This document shows positions 23,101 to 35,420 of a stretch of DNA of 64,000 nucleotides, in pieces. The notes below the pieces were generated by a model, which had not been told where the DNA came from, did no database searches, and was given only the letters and a program-made list of their open reading frames with translations. How positions within the stretch are numbered: the first letter of the stretch is position 1; the number at the start of each line of letters is the position of its first letter. The position numbers and the translations under genes were made by a program. The stretch comes from Selaginella moellendorffii (Eukaryota > Streptophyta > Lycopodiopsida > Selaginellales > Selaginellaceae): positions 3,085,478 to 3,149,477 of the forward strand of contig NW_003314270.1 in the NCBI RefSeq assembly GCF_000143415.4. The letters are read 5' to 3'.

Positions 23101-23583
23101 TGTGAGACACAAAATCCCTAGGCCCCAAAGTGGAGCCGGAAAGGGTGCCATGTGGTAGTGGCCGAAGCAAAAGCCAAACGAGCGTAACACGTTTGGACTA
23201 AAAGCTCTGACTTCAAAGGTTGAGAGCGGGAGTGGAACTCCCAACAAAGTGCTCAAGGAATGAGCACGAAGCGAGCCATAAGCGAGGCTCTACAAAGGGA
23301 CCCAAAGGGACCAATATATGACACGTGGAAGAGTCCAAGATGGACCCGAGATGGAGTCCGAGATGGAGTCCGAGATGGACCGAGACGGAGTCCGAGTGTA
23401 AGGAACCGACTCCCTAAGATGTCGTAGGCTAAAGGATCCCCAAAAGCTTGACCGAAATGACAAAGAGTGCACCCCCTTTTCCAATTGGTTAAGGGTCTTG
23501 GGATATTTGGGGTTAAGCGTCCTTGGGTTTGAATAGTACTGGGCTGGGTGACCTCCCGGGAAGTCCAAACTCAGGAGCTTACA
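23101..23583 (+). repeat. 5' LTR of the LARD-like element (483 bp)
   Basis: TG...CA ends. It contains a GAGATGGAGTCC tandem at about 23,350-23,397. Its last 120 bp (from TGCACCCCCTTTTCCAATTGG to the end) match the LTRs of the miniature element at 47.5-48.6 kb in inverse orientation, so the two share an LTR family. Confidence 0.75.
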
Positions 23584-23991
23584 ATTTGGTATCGAAGCTG
23601 TTCCTTAGTCCAACTCTTATTGGTGGCCAAGTATATCACCACAAGTGTTAGCATCGGAAGGTCCTAGGAGTGGGCCTATCCTTGAGGAGTAGCAAGTCGG
23701 GAAGACATGGCTCTCCACTACAGTTCAAGTGTGAACTTGTAAGTGAGGTGGTGGATAGAAAGGGGTCAATAATAGAACGACTTTGGGATCTTGGGAACAG
23801 TATAAGGGTTTCCTCAAAGAGTTGAGGATGTGATCCAAATGAGTGTTTGACTCAGCAAACGGGCTAATGTAGTTGTGGTAAACAACTATAGTTGGGATCA
23901 CGGGAAAGATGAAAACTCCAAATCAATAAAGGAGTCACAAGATTACCCTCATATAGTTGAGGTTGGTGCTCATGAATGTGAGACCAGAAGT

Positions 23992-24119
23992 AATGACCGT
24001 GGGAGGTCAAATACGGAAGAAGGGCTCAAATCCTTGAAATGGTAGCAGGCAGAAGTAATGACCGTGGGAGGTCAAATACGGAAGAAGGGCTCAAATCCTT
24101 GAAATGGTAGCAGGGGCTA
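23992..24119 (+). repeat. 64-bp tandem duplication
   Basis: The block starting AGAAGTAATGACCGTGGG and ending GAAATGGTAGCAGG occurs twice in direct succession with no visible difference, a recent slip inside the LARD-like interior. Confidence 0.8.
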
Positions 24120-26176
24120 CCTTTAATAAATGCTGGAACAACCCAAAGAGTTGGGGGGTGTACTTAGAGATGAGTTGGTATTCTCATCACATGGATAAGT
24201 AGTCCTAAGGGGCAAAGGTTGCCCCAGAGAACAAAATCAAGTGTCAGAGTAACACTTGTGAAAATAGTCCTTGTGAGTGAGGACATGAATGCAAGAAGTG
24301 TATTCCAGTGAGCTAGTGCCCGACAAATGGGACCTTATGGATCTGTGGATTAACCAAGTCCAAAACTGCTGGATGACTCAAGTAGAGTCAAGGAATGGTC
24401 CTAAAGGACTGATGGAAGCATTTGGACTGAAGTGTGTGGTACCCCACAAAGGATGGGGGGGATCATAGGATCCAAGGATGAGAATAGAGGGTATCTCATC
24501 AATGGCAGAATGTGCCATACTAAAGTTGTGGGAAAGATATTCCCAGAAGAAAGCAACTTTGGCTCAGATTTGGGTGCAAACTCTATGGTGTGGTGCTAAC
24601 AGATAGTTAGCATGAGGAACAACTATATTGGTCTTGGCAAAGACTTAGACACAAAGAAGAAGTGTCATAGAGGTAGGCTCGTGGAGCCGATGGTGTGGAG
24701 ACACCAAATGTGCCAAAGTGTGATACCTTGAGGCTATGTTGGTGGGTTCATGAGAACCCCTTGCCAAAGGAATCCCAATGGAAATGGGAATGGCATAGCC
24801 TAAGCTGCAGAGCATGCAGTTGGAGTGTGGTGACCGAGATAATGATGGAGGTGTGGAAGCACCAGCAATGAGTTGTAGGACTTGACAACTATGAGGCAAC
24901 TAAGCAAGAGGTGCAAAATAATTGGTTAAACAGGTAGAAGGTAGCTACCCAAGCCCTCTTAATGGCATAAGGAAGTTGGAAATACCCTTACGGGGGATAA
25001 GTTGCTTATGTTGCGATATAGTAAGTCAATGTCATAAAAGGAAATACTCATTGTCAAGAAAGCCATCATTGGGACACCCGAACACTCTAAAACACCAGGA
25101 GGTGGTGGTTAATGTCGTGAGGGCAATGGATAAGGCCCAAGGGACTAAGTCCCTAGCGAATGATGGATAGAAGGTGCTATCCAAATGTCCAAGGTTGCGG
25201 AGACAGGAGAAGACTATCTACCCGAATTGGACAAATCCAAAAATGGAATTTTGACAAGGCTAGTGATGGGCATGTAAAGGCCCACAAGCAACAATATAAT
25301 CCCAGTGTGTGGGATTATAGTGTGAGCATACCTGGATTGAGGAACCACTCCGTAGGCTATTGGGTAGGTTCATCCCTAAGAATACTTGCTAAGGCATGAT
25401 AGAAAGTGCAAAACTATCCTCCTCGTCTGGAGGAGAATGAAGCCAAAAACAAGAAGTAAGGGGATAGAATCGAACCATAGGAATCGAAGGGCATAACTAA
25501 GGTTGGTTATGCTAGCTGGGAGTGGAGAATCAAGTGGGGGCTCGAGGGTGTTGCCGCTAGCAACCATGATGCCATGGAGAGTCTAAAATATGGAATTGTC
25601 CATGTTAGAATATATGGTAATTGGAAAGCTTGCAAAAGGGGGGCCTTAGCAAGCTAAGGGACAGAGTTCCTTCAAGGTTCCCAAAGATGATTCTAGGTAG
25701 CTTAGTACCTAAAAAGGCCAAGCGTAAATGGTTTAGAGAACGCGCGAAATCAGAGTGGCACAGCAGAAACGTGGTCTTGAAGCTTGCCATGAGGCAAGGC
25801 TATCAAGGTTAGGGAAGTAGTTCCCGAGTGTTCAAAGAGAGGGCTTTGAACGAAAGTCGATGATCAAGGGCTTTCACGCTTGTGCAGGAACCATGTTACA
25901 GTGGTCGGAGGACTTGCCAAAGCGAGATTGGCAAGTCAGGGGAACAAATACCCTAGTTGAAGGTGATAACTTCAAAAAGGGTGGGCCATGGGGCCAAGCA
26001 TGGAGGAGTCCATGCATGATCACAGACTTGTCAAGTGAGAGGACTTGGCAGTGTGGAGGAACTAGGTTCCTAAGCTGTGATCTATAGCGCGCTTTGAGTA
26101 TAGTTGGTGCACCGATGTGGGGAGTCACGCCAGGCATCCTGGGTGATGCCGTCCGTAGATGCATATACGGAGGTTG

Positions 26177-26215
26177 GGTTCGAGTCCTGACCCTCTAGTG
26201 CTTGGGTTCGAGTCC
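26177..26215 (+). repeat. Two exact tRNA-type B-box sequences
   Basis: GGTTCGAGTCC occurs at 26,177-26,187 and 26,205-26,215. This equals the RNA polymerase III B-box consensus. No convincing A box or cloverleaf could be drawn upstream, so it is not called a tRNA; it may mark a tRNA-derived SINE fragment. Confidence 0.35.
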
Positions 26216-27482
26216 CAAATCACTAGGGCATGGTGATGGTTTGGAATATGAGGACACTCATATTTCGGTGGTCATGGACTCTCAGTGAGGAGACTGGTTT
26301 GGGCACACCGCCAAGTGACGGATGCCTCGGAGTCGTGATGCACGGTTAGATTGCTTAGTGTGGCTTAGCATGTCTAACTTGACCACCTTGGTGCAAGTGA
26401 CACCAAGGACGTGGTGAATGAGATGGGGACACCCAGTCTCAGTTGCTATGGACCCTTGGCTGAAAGGGCTGGCTTGGGTGCACCGCCAAGTGTGGGGGAT
26501 GCCCCCAGGGTCATAGTCAACAACTTAGTAAGGTCTGGAAGACCTAGTTCCTATTGGTAGACCTATTAAGGGGTCAAGATGAGATCACTAGGTGATCTTA
26601 GGGCTAAACAAGGGCAAGGTCTTTGTTTGGGTTAAGGAATATGATTCCTAATTCAAAGTGTTAATTTGAACTATTGATAAAGGTGTGGTTTGGTCAAGGT
26701 GACTAAGTGGGAAGGACACCTAAGGGAAATGAACTACTACAATACAATGGTATTATGAGTTCAAGAAAATAGTCTCTAGAGACAGGCCCATGGGTGGGTC
26801 ACAAGGTTAGGCTAGGAAGAGAGCCTAGAACAGTTGGGGAGACTTACTAGGGGTGAACACCCTAGTCTGGGCAAAGCAAATCTTTTGTTATGGAACCAAA
26901 AGAATACCTTTAGGAGGGAGGTAATGATCCTATGTTGCTTGGTGCAACAATCCAAGGATAGGAGCAAAAGACGAGTGCCCAAGATAGGGCCGTGGAATCC
27001 ACTGGAAAGGATCCAAGTGGCAAAGTTAGCCAAGGAACACTAATGTGTTTGAAGCTAATGGATTGCGGAAAAAGAAATGGACTTCCACGGATGGATTCCC
27101 AAGTGCTCCAATTTGGCAAAGGAAAGGCTCCAAGTGAGGGAGCAGCTAAGTAGCCAAAAGATAGGGCCGTGGACAGCCCTAGCACAAATAATGATAAATG
27201 GAACGTAATGCCAATGGTGGCACAAAAATAGAAAAGAGGATGATGGTGCCCTCTAGTAGAGAACTTCCTAGGAGGGGAAGCGGAGTTGCACAAAATGTGC
27301 AAAGCAAGGTGTCGGAGACACCTAGGAAATTGACTTCCAGAAGTCAAAGAGTAAAAGTTCCAAGGTGCAAACGTTCAATCAATGAAAATCGAGACTACTC
27401 GAGAAGGAGTAATGGGATTGACTTAGAGAAGGGTCTCTAAGAGGTTTAGCGAGAACTAAACCAATAAAAGGAGAGAACCATT

Positions 27483-27627
27483 AATGAATATGGAGAAGGC
27501 ATGGTGAGCCTTCAATGTCAAACCATTGACGAATATGGAGAAGGCATGGTGAGCCTTCAATGTCAAACCATTGACAAATATGGAGAAGGCATGGTGAGCC
27601 TTCAATGTCAAACCATTGACAAATATT
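27483..27627 (+). repeat. 45-48-bp tandem repeat, three copies
   Basis: GAATATGGAGAAGGCATGG followed by TGAGCCTTCAATGTCAAACC and ATTGAC is repeated three times with single-base changes, close to the 3' LTR of the LARD-like element. Confidence 0.8.
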
Positions 27628-27730
27628 GGCTAGGTGCCAAGGATGGGAATAGTAACACATGTGGGTGTTACTTTATAAAATGGTTTACCGTTCGATGAGG
27701 ACATCGAACTTCGTCTATGGGTGGTGGAGT

Positions 27731-27973
27731 TGTGAGACACAAAATCCTTAGGCCCCAAAGTGGAGCCGGAAAGGGTGCCATGTGGTAGTGGCCGAAGCAA
27801 AAGCCAAATGAGCGTAACACGTTTGGACTAAAAGCTCCGACTTCAAAGGTCGAGAGCGGGAGTGGAACTCCCAACAAAGTGCTCAAGGAATGAGCACGAA
27901 GCGAGCCATAAGCGAGGCTCTACAAAGGGACCCAAAGGGACCAATATATGACACGTGGAAGAGTCCAAGATTA
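27731..27973 (+). repeat. 3' LTR of the LARD-like element, truncated
   Basis: Nearly identical to 23,101-23,342 up to GAGTCCAAGAT; the rest of the LTR is replaced by unrelated sequence, so recombination or deletion removed the 3' half. Confidence 0.75.
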
Positions 27974-29399
27974 GAGTGAACACGGACCGACAAGTGGGGT
28001 AGCTTGGTGAAGTGTTCAAGAGCCGGCTCTAGTTCCCCCGGGAGATCGACTGGCCGATGCTCCCAGTCCAAGTGTGGGTGGCACTACCTACTTGGATACC
28101 AGGCATGGCTCAACAGAACCTCGCTCTAAGCCCATGGCTAGAGCACCCAAAGGTGGAAGGCGGGGAAAGTACCCAGGTGGCTTGCGTAAGGCCACGGTGT
28201 TCCGAAATGTTGTCCCAAAGGCCCAGACGGTGGAAAGGAAGAGGAGCAGTCCTCTGGGGTAGTGACCAAGGACACAGTCGTGGGGAGAGGAAGTCCTAGA
28301 GGACCGTGGGACTTAGTGGTCGGGCCTGTGGGCCTCGATCCAGTGGCAGTGTTGGCAAACACGGCCAGGGGCAGAAAGGGACTTAGTGGGGACTGACAGA
28401 GGGATATTGGGGAAGGTTGTTCCCCTTATCGATGGGCATCCTAAGGATGCTAAAGAGTGGATCTCAGATGACCACTCACGAATGGTTTGCCTAGTCTTGG
28501 AGAGCCAAGACTGTGATGCAAGTGGTATTGGACTACCAGTGTGGCAAAGGTGATTGAGCATGGCCTTAGCGTAACAGGTTGCTATATCGGTGGTACCTTT
28601 GAGTGTCGGTCATGGGATCGGACACGTGGAGCACTTGGACCAAGTGCAAGGGTTGAGTGGCATGGATGCCATTCTTGGGGCTAGCAAGTCCCAAGTTCTG
28701 AATTGGACTTATGGAGGTCGTGAATGAGACTCCTCCAAGTGGTCGGAGGTGTGGTTAAGTGACTAAAGTAGAATGGAAAATTTAGTCACTTACAGTACCT
28801 AAGCTACCTTTAGATGTTAGAAAGTTTACTCTGTACCTTAGGGCTTTGAGGTATAGTAAAAGGGTGCCAATTTGTCACACATCTAGTTTGTACCGGCATC
28901 AAATACCCTGAACACTGCAAATGCCTGCTCAAGGCAATTGGGTTGACAGGAGCAAGAAGAGTGTAGACTTATGCTCAAGTTGCTCAAAGTTGCCCAAAAT
29001 GCCTGTGAAGAAGAGAAATAAGGGTGAAAATGGAAGGAGATATAGGCCTCAAGCATATATAACCGTTAATCTGTAGAGTAACTGCTGACCTCTTGCAGTA
29101 GCTGGTAACCAGTAACTAGTAACTAGTAACCAGTAATTGGGGATCTATAACCTGTAACCAATAACCCCCTGCTCTCGCTCCTACTCCTATGCCTACTCCA
29201 GCACCAACTCCTACCCCTGTGCCTACTCCTACTCCTACGCCAACTCCTGTTCTTACTCCTGTTCCTATGCCTACTCTTGCTCCCCAACGATTGCTTAGTT
29301 CCTAAGGAACTCCTAAGAAAGTTTAGCCCAAAAGAGAAAAATGAGTCCTCTGGTCTTGATCTTTCCCCATTTTGACTGTTGGTGGGCTCATTGGAAAGG
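27974..29399. other. Non-coding sequence with short tandem repeats
   Basis: No gene supported. It includes a GTAACCAGTAACTAGTAAC-type 10-bp tandem at about 29,100-29,135 and a (CCTACTCCT)n-like pyrimidine minisatellite at about 29,172-29,285. The first 800 bp may be further interior sequence of the LARD-like family. Confidence 0.5.
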
Positions 29400-29953
29400 G
29401 CTCAGCCCTGTCTACCCTCAATATCAAGAGTTGCTCTTTGGGACAAACTTAAAACTTATTAAATATAGAATGTCTCTAGATTGTGAATTTGGACATGAGA
29501 CGAATACCAGTGTGTTTATAACAATCTCTACATTTTATAGATATGCCAAATGAGCAAATTTAGACACTTTCCATAATTAACATTTGGAATCAATATGAAA
29601 TTAACACAAAGGGCATGATAGCGAGGGTGTTTGGCAGACACAGTAAGCTATCATTTAGTGAATATTGAGGGACCAATCTCAATATCACAAGGGTTTTTTA
29701 TACTAGCAAGTGCAAGCCAATGACACGAGTTTTTCAAACCAAGTGAGTAGCTCAACAACAAACACATAGGGTTCCTACCTTATATTTATCCAATTTAAGT
29801 GCAAGGTCATTGACCAGTTTCTCAACTAGCTCAAGTGGGAACGATAAAAGGAATCAATTTTATCGACCTTCTGTAGTCATGGCAATAAGGAAAGAGTGTT
29901 TGTAAGGATTGGCTGACAAGTATTTTTTGATACCTGAAGTCACATTCGCGACA
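29400..29953 (-). repeat. 3' LTR of gypsy element B (left part diverged or truncated)
   Basis: Starts on the minus strand with TGTCGCGAATGTGACTTC directly after a GGGGGGAAGAG purine tract (29,964-29,954). It matches 51,705-51,190 in order. Matching fades left of about 29,400. Confidence 0.7.
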
Positions 29954-30561
29954 CTCTTCCCCCCTTGGGAAAAATCGACGTCCTCGTCGATGCTTACCCA
30001 AGTCTAGCAAACAGTCAAGGAAACAACTCCGAAAGTTAACGGAAAGCACACTATGTGGAAAACGCATCGACTTAAATGAGTTATGGAATGACCTCTCCTC
30101 TACGTCCAAAAACGTTAAAATTGAGATACCCTCCAATCGTCACCGACAAGAAAATGACTAATGGAGTTAACCACTCTTGCTGCTCCAAGTACCACTCGGT
30201 TTATAAAGGAATGATACATCCAAGCCCGTAGGGACATAGGGAGAAGGCTAGAGGCCCAACTTCCCCTGTGTGAAAAATCAACCCTATCGGGAAGATTTAG
30301 ACAATTATTATAAACTGGTAGAGTAAGTTGTTTACATGACCACGCCCTTATTAAAAAATGAGTCATTGAGAGAGAGGTAGGGACTTGTGATCAATCTATA
30401 ATAGTTATCCCTATGGTGATGGATTGGACCCATGCACCAAAGTGCCAAAGTCAACCTGCCAAAACTAACCCAATTACTAACGAACGAGAGAAATGAAACT
30501 TCGATTTATAGAAATATATTACTTTATTGATTTGCAAGATTTATTACAAAGTTTACAAAAG

Positions 30562-30668
30562 CTAGTCTTTATTACTATTCTCATACTCTATGACAAGCTC
30601 ACGAGCATGTGTAATATTCTTAAGAGGTTCCCAAGTTGATTCATAAATAGGGTAACCTTTCCACTTAA
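30562..30668 (-). pseudogene. C-terminal chromodomain piece of gypsy element B
   Basis: On the minus strand the frame starting in the TTAA at 30,668-30,665 reads KWKGYPIYESTWEPLKNI and continues to a stop at 30,564-30,562. This is the aromatic-rich second half of a chromodomain. Its first half (EYLV) ends at 45,049 on the other side of the transposon. Confidence 0.9.
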
Positions 30669-30692
30669 AAGCTCTATTTCGTTAAAGTGGGA
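30669..30692 (+). repeat. Left terminal inverted repeat, copy 1
   Basis: 24 bp ending AAAGTGGGA, exact inverse of 45,021-45,044. Beyond 24 bp the two ends differ. Preceded by TTAA. Confidence 0.93.
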
Positions 30693-31357
30693 TTTATTCA
30701 GTAAAATGGGACTAGGTACAAATTTTCAAGTATTTGAAAATGACGTGAAATTATATGTTTTTTGTCCAGGGGCTAGACATATCTGGGGCATGGTGACTAG
30801 CGCGGTGACTTTGTGTCCAGACTGAGTCCATCTGGTTGTATAATAAATCTCATTGTCAAGGTGAACAAGCCGAATCTGAAGCTAAAGAAGAGCAATGGCA
30901 TGCGCGCACACACTATTTGTTTGTTCATTGAGCGTGTGGTGAGCTTTCCAAGATGAACGTCATTCCTATTAGCCAGACATATAACTTAATGGTGAGAACA
31001 TTTAGATATTATTCAATGTTATCTTTTTCTAACGAATCTAATTGTGAAGGTGTAGCAAGAGGCATTGCTAGTTTGGAGAAGTCATTTAACTCATTTGACC
31101 CTTAGTGTATTTTCATGAAACTAAATAACATTCATATTATTAAGGAATTTCTCTAGTACCTTTTTTTTACGACATAGAGGCTTGCATTTCTTTCAAAGGT
31201 GATTTAGTAAAAGGCCTGAGGGCACATGCCATTCTATTTCTCAGACCGGTATTAAGATATACTAGTGCAAAGGGCCACATGCCATCACGCCTCCTCTGAT
31301 TCAGATTCGGATTGTTCACCTTGAAATAAAATACATTAGAAACTTAGTAAAGGAATA

Positions 31358-34300
31358 TTAAATCTCACCTTGAACCCGGGTTATGAATGCTCTTGCTGCA
31401 TCTCTTGCATGGTCTGGCAAGGTGATGGTGGCACTCTGCTTCTGCATCCAACAATGCACAACATTATCCACCGATATGCTCATGCTGGGATCCCTTGGAT
31501 TCAGCACCCATCTCTTTTCTAGGCAATCCTTCGTATATCCGGAACTTGGCTTGAACCACTCCACAGTTACATTGAAGGAGTTAGTTTCCGCGTCCTCCTC
31601 TGCATCAGTGATGCAGCGCCCCACCCATATCATTTGTTTTTTATTACTGGGTCTGACAAGCACGACCATTCCTTTGCAGACTTGTACTGGATTGAATGCT
31701 GAATCAGGTCCCACAATAGTGATCCTCAACATCGTTATCTGTCACTGCATTTCCAGAGGACATTGTTCCGCTACTATCTGGTGCTTTGGGTTCTGGCCAA
31801 AAGGACTCTTCCAATTCTTCATATACAACCGGCCCATTTTGGATAGCAGATATAATCTTCTCCCAGTATTCGAGCAAAGGCTTGCACCTCTTAAAATAGG
31901 ATTCTCCACCAAACACCAACCCCCTCTTCCAGAAGGCAATATGCTGTCTAATCCCAGCCACTATACTTTCCTGGTCTTTGAGTCCATCCGGGTGCATCGG
32001 CCGTGGGGAACCCTGAGGAATCATAGGTTCCCCAGTTATGGGATCTCTCTTGAAGAGTTCAATGCCGTCCACTGGCAGCCACACTGTGTCCCATTCTCTC
32101 ATCTTGTACCTCATCACTGGAGCACCGTCACGCATGCTGAAATGAAATTGAAGAGGCTTGGAATGGCCAATCAGCGTTTCGGATCCGTCCCTGATGTAGC
32201 CTCTTACAAACCCCTTAAAGTCTGGAACCTCTGTCACAAGTGCAGCTTCAACAGTGCCTTTGATGCAATTTTGGAATTCATCGTAGAGTTGTGGGAGGGT
32301 GAGGACATTGGATCGCCGGAGGGACTCTGCCAGGTGACTGAACATGGCATCGATGTCTTCATGAGTGTGCCCAACCATGAGAAAGCCAAGTGTAACCGTT
32401 TCAAATATGCCTTTGGCAACAAGCATTGCCAAGTACGCGAAGACGTACATGTTTTTGTTCTCACTGCCAGCATTGTCTGTTTGGAGCAGAAGATGGGGTG
32501 GAAGGCCACATCGGCCGCAAGAACTTCCTTGAGATTCTGCTTCATTTGGATGAGGCTGTGCATTCACCGGGCGACCAGCCTCGTCGGAATGGCATGAGGC
32601 CTCACGTGATAACCCTACAATCTGACAGCCAACATATTCACTGGGATGGCATGGGGCCCCACGCGATACTGCAAGCCTTTGCTCCTCCTCCAGCTGAACC
32701 CTGTATGGGGTTCGATCGACAAGGGCCTTATGCAAGGGTTGGCCGTTCAGCTCAGTCTGCGCACTTTGCAGAGACCTTAAGTGTTTTGCTAGGGACGCAA
32801 TCATCATGTTTGCACCCCCGCCACCCCATAGAGGTACAAAGAAGTTCCCATAGTTCTGGGCACCATGCCCATGAGCGATTATGCCAAACAGAGACACAGG
32901 CAGCTGCATGGATGAAGAGATTGCCTTGGGGGCAGGATTGAGTCGAGGTAAGCACGTCTTTTTCTGGTCCATTTTGTCGTGGATGATGCAGAGGTAAGAG
33001 TCAGGTCTCTCCATGGAGAGAATCCTGTTATGATAATATGCAGTTCTGCAGCTTCTCTGCTCGATGTTGTGGTCGAGCCGCCTTCTAACCAACGTCTCTC
33101 GCTCTTGAGCGCTGCAAGAATTCTTCGACAAAGCCATTTTGATAGCAGTGCACTCGTCACACTTTGAAAAGCTGGAGTACTTTCCTATACTCACATCCCT
33201 GAACCTGTTGCTCCACAATCAACTAAATCTAGATTGGCTCAGCTTCCTGTAGCCATTACTCTGGAGTTCCCGATTCACATCTTCCAATATGGCCCCCTTG
33301 GTATACATGGAAGGGAGAACTCGTTGGGTGTCTCGTGTTCCATCTTCCAAGAGGCGGGTTTTATGTGGTTGCTGCTCGCTACATGTCTCGACAAACCTCT
33401 TGAAGATTGCCTCTCCATATACAACATGACCCCTGGTTTTGTGCGTACCGTCGTTCCCATGGACTGCCTGTTGAACCCTTTGTTCCTCGAACTCAGTTTT
33501 GATTCTGTAGAATGTGGTTCGAGGGACTCCATAAATGATTCTCCATGCCTTCATGCAGACCAAACCCCTCTGGAAGACCATGCCCCCCACCTGATGTTCT
33601 GAAGCATCAACAGATGACCGTAATGCCTCATACACAAAATTGCGAGCTGCCTTCCAGGACAATGTCTTGTATCTTGCTCTCTCCTCTTCAATAGCATCCC
33701 AATCAGCATGTTGACAGCACCTCCTCTTGCAACAAGCAACTGTCGAGACCATTCGAACCTCCATTGCCATTTTCTGCCTTTTCGGTTCGTTGCTCAGATC
33801 CCTTTGGCTGCGCTGTAGGAAGGTGTACTTTCTTTTCCCATGAAGAGATGTTCTGTCATCAGTTGTAGTGGTGTTTGATTGTGAGTCCTTCACATTCTCA
33901 AACACTAAATGCCTCAATTTCCACCGCACAATGCTTCCAATAGTCAGACTGTTTTCTTCTGTGTCAACAACCTCTAAAATTGCAACTCCAATATCATCCC
34001 AGCCCAATTCTTGATTAGCAACCGCATCTCTTGGATCGACAACTGTGGCTAAGCCCTCAGCTACCACCTCCCCCTCGGGGTTGTTTAGAAACACCTTTGC
34101 CTGAATCCATGTAGCACGGTTCTTAAGATCCACGGAGGGAACATGCGTCGCACTTGCGCTGTCCCCAACATCTGCTTTCTTCTGCAGATTTTTCAAGGCA
34201 ACAACAACATTTACCCCGACGACCATCTCTCCTCGTTCAATAGCGACCACATTCCCATCGAAGACAGTCTCTACTGATACAGCAGCATTGCCTTCCCCAA

Positions 34301-34409
34301 GCCTTTGACAGTGTATAACAAAGTTCCGATCCATAGACACAAGGGTCCCTTTTGCAACTCTCTTCCCACCATTCAAAATGTAAACCTTTTCCCCAACCCT
34401 GAAGGCCAT
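31358..34409 (-). pseudogene. Gene A copy 1: DUF7869-like transposase, one in-frame stop
   Basis: From ATG 34,409 the frame runs 396 codons to a TGA (33,221-33,219) and then, in the same frame, 504 more residues to 31,704; copy 2 has AGA at the TGA. The N-terminal 200 residues have no family I know. A Cys-rich patch (CCKRRCCQH) and an HTH-like stretch (GLVCMKAWRIIYGVPRTTFYRIK) follow. The second part carries motifs of DUF7869-type eukaryotic proteins: IIHDKMDQKK (probable first catalytic Asp), then TDNAGSENKN and FLMVGHTHEDIDAMFS. I infer a DDE-type transposase core. A C-terminal segment in another frame (31,732-31,358, VLVRPSNKKQMIWVGRC and FNVTVEWFKPS) probably belongs to it through an intron or a frameshift. 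Two palindromes (32,589-32,610 and 32,646-32,667) lie inside the open frame in a variable spacer. Confidence 0.75.
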
Positions 34410-34554
34410 TCTGAAAGTGCAGAAAAGAAGTTAAGACCATACAAAAAATGATTGAAGAATGGCCTAAATCATAACATACCAAATAGCATGAGGCCACATG
34501 CCATTATTCAAATATGCTATTGACACCCACGTGAAATTTCGCATTCACAAAATT

Positions 34555-34608
34555 GGCATGAGCCCTCATGCCATTAGTGGTACCACTAATGGCATGAGGC
34601 CTCACGCT
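34555..34608. repeat. 54-bp composite palindrome centred on GGTACC
   Basis: Two of the 22-bp palindromes stand face to face around CCATTAGTGGTACCACTAATGG (34,571-34,592), making a nearly perfect 54-bp inverted repeat that could form a cruciform. Confidence 0.8.
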
Positions 34609-34974
34609 ATCTTTGGCCCCTGCTAGCCTGTTGCTATATTCCTTTTGCCTTGTGACAACTGTATATATTTTTGTGTGCGTGACTAGTCACCCATACCATG
34701 AGAATATATACTAGTTGCCAGCATGGCATATGGACTATGGCAATAGGCTAGTAGCGGCCAAAGATGGCATGAGGCCTCATGCCATCTTGATATACACACA
34801 GCTGCAGGCAAGTAAAAACATACATGACAATACGCTAGCCATGAAATTGCAAGGGCCCAAGATGGCATGTGGCCTCATGCCATTTCTAAATGTGGTCCTA
34901 AACCATTCCATGGTGAACATACCAGGAAGCACAAGTGCCGAATATCAAGAGGAAGCGGTAGCCACACCAAAGAC

Positions 34975-35115
34975 AGTGCCGCTCGCAACACCGCAACTAC
35001 TCGTAGCGCCGCTCGCAACACCGCAACTGCTCGTAGCGCCGCTCGCACAAACTGCCACTCGCATAAACTGCCGCTCGCAATGGCCCTCGCAATGCCGCAA
35101 CCGCTTGTAGACGCA
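34975..35115. repeat. CG-rich minisatellite upstream of gene A
   Basis: Units of about 30 bp built on CCGCTCGCAACACCGCAACT and CTCGTAGCG repeat about four times with decay. The same tract occurs in copy 2 at about 61,457-61,600. Confidence 0.75.
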
Positions 35116-35420
35116 TAAACCACAGCTCACAACGCCGCTTACACAAGCAGCGCTCACTGCGCTCAGCGGAACCAAGAACACGGCGCACAAAAATGATAGA
35201 CCTAGGAATGAGTTCGAGAATTTAAAAATAACACACGCTTGAACGTCACATCAAATCCTCTGACAAACTAGATCTTATGATTCCTCTGACAAATTTCAAA
35301 CTGAGTAGCTTCTAGACTTTGCTGTCGGAGGTTGAACTTTGTCACATCATGTCCTTGCCTCGATCCAGCTGTGCCATGTCAGTGATTCGAACTTTGCCAT
35401 GCCATGTCAGCGATCCGCGC

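Larger units (their letters stand above)
23101..27973 (+). mobile_element. Non-autonomous LTR element with 4.1-kb non-coding interior (LARD-like)
   Basis: An LTR at 23,101-23,583 begins TGTGAGACACAAAATCC and ends CTTACA, followed at once by ATTTGGTATCGAAGC, close to the initiator-Met tRNA primer site TGGTATCAGAGC. The first 243 bp of this LTR recur almost unchanged at 27,731-27,973 behind a purine-rich GGGTGGTGGAG. The 4,147-bp interior has no gag or pol domain in any frame, the profile of a large retrotransposon derivative moved by another element's enzymes. The right LTR breaks off after 243 bp. Confidence 0.75.
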
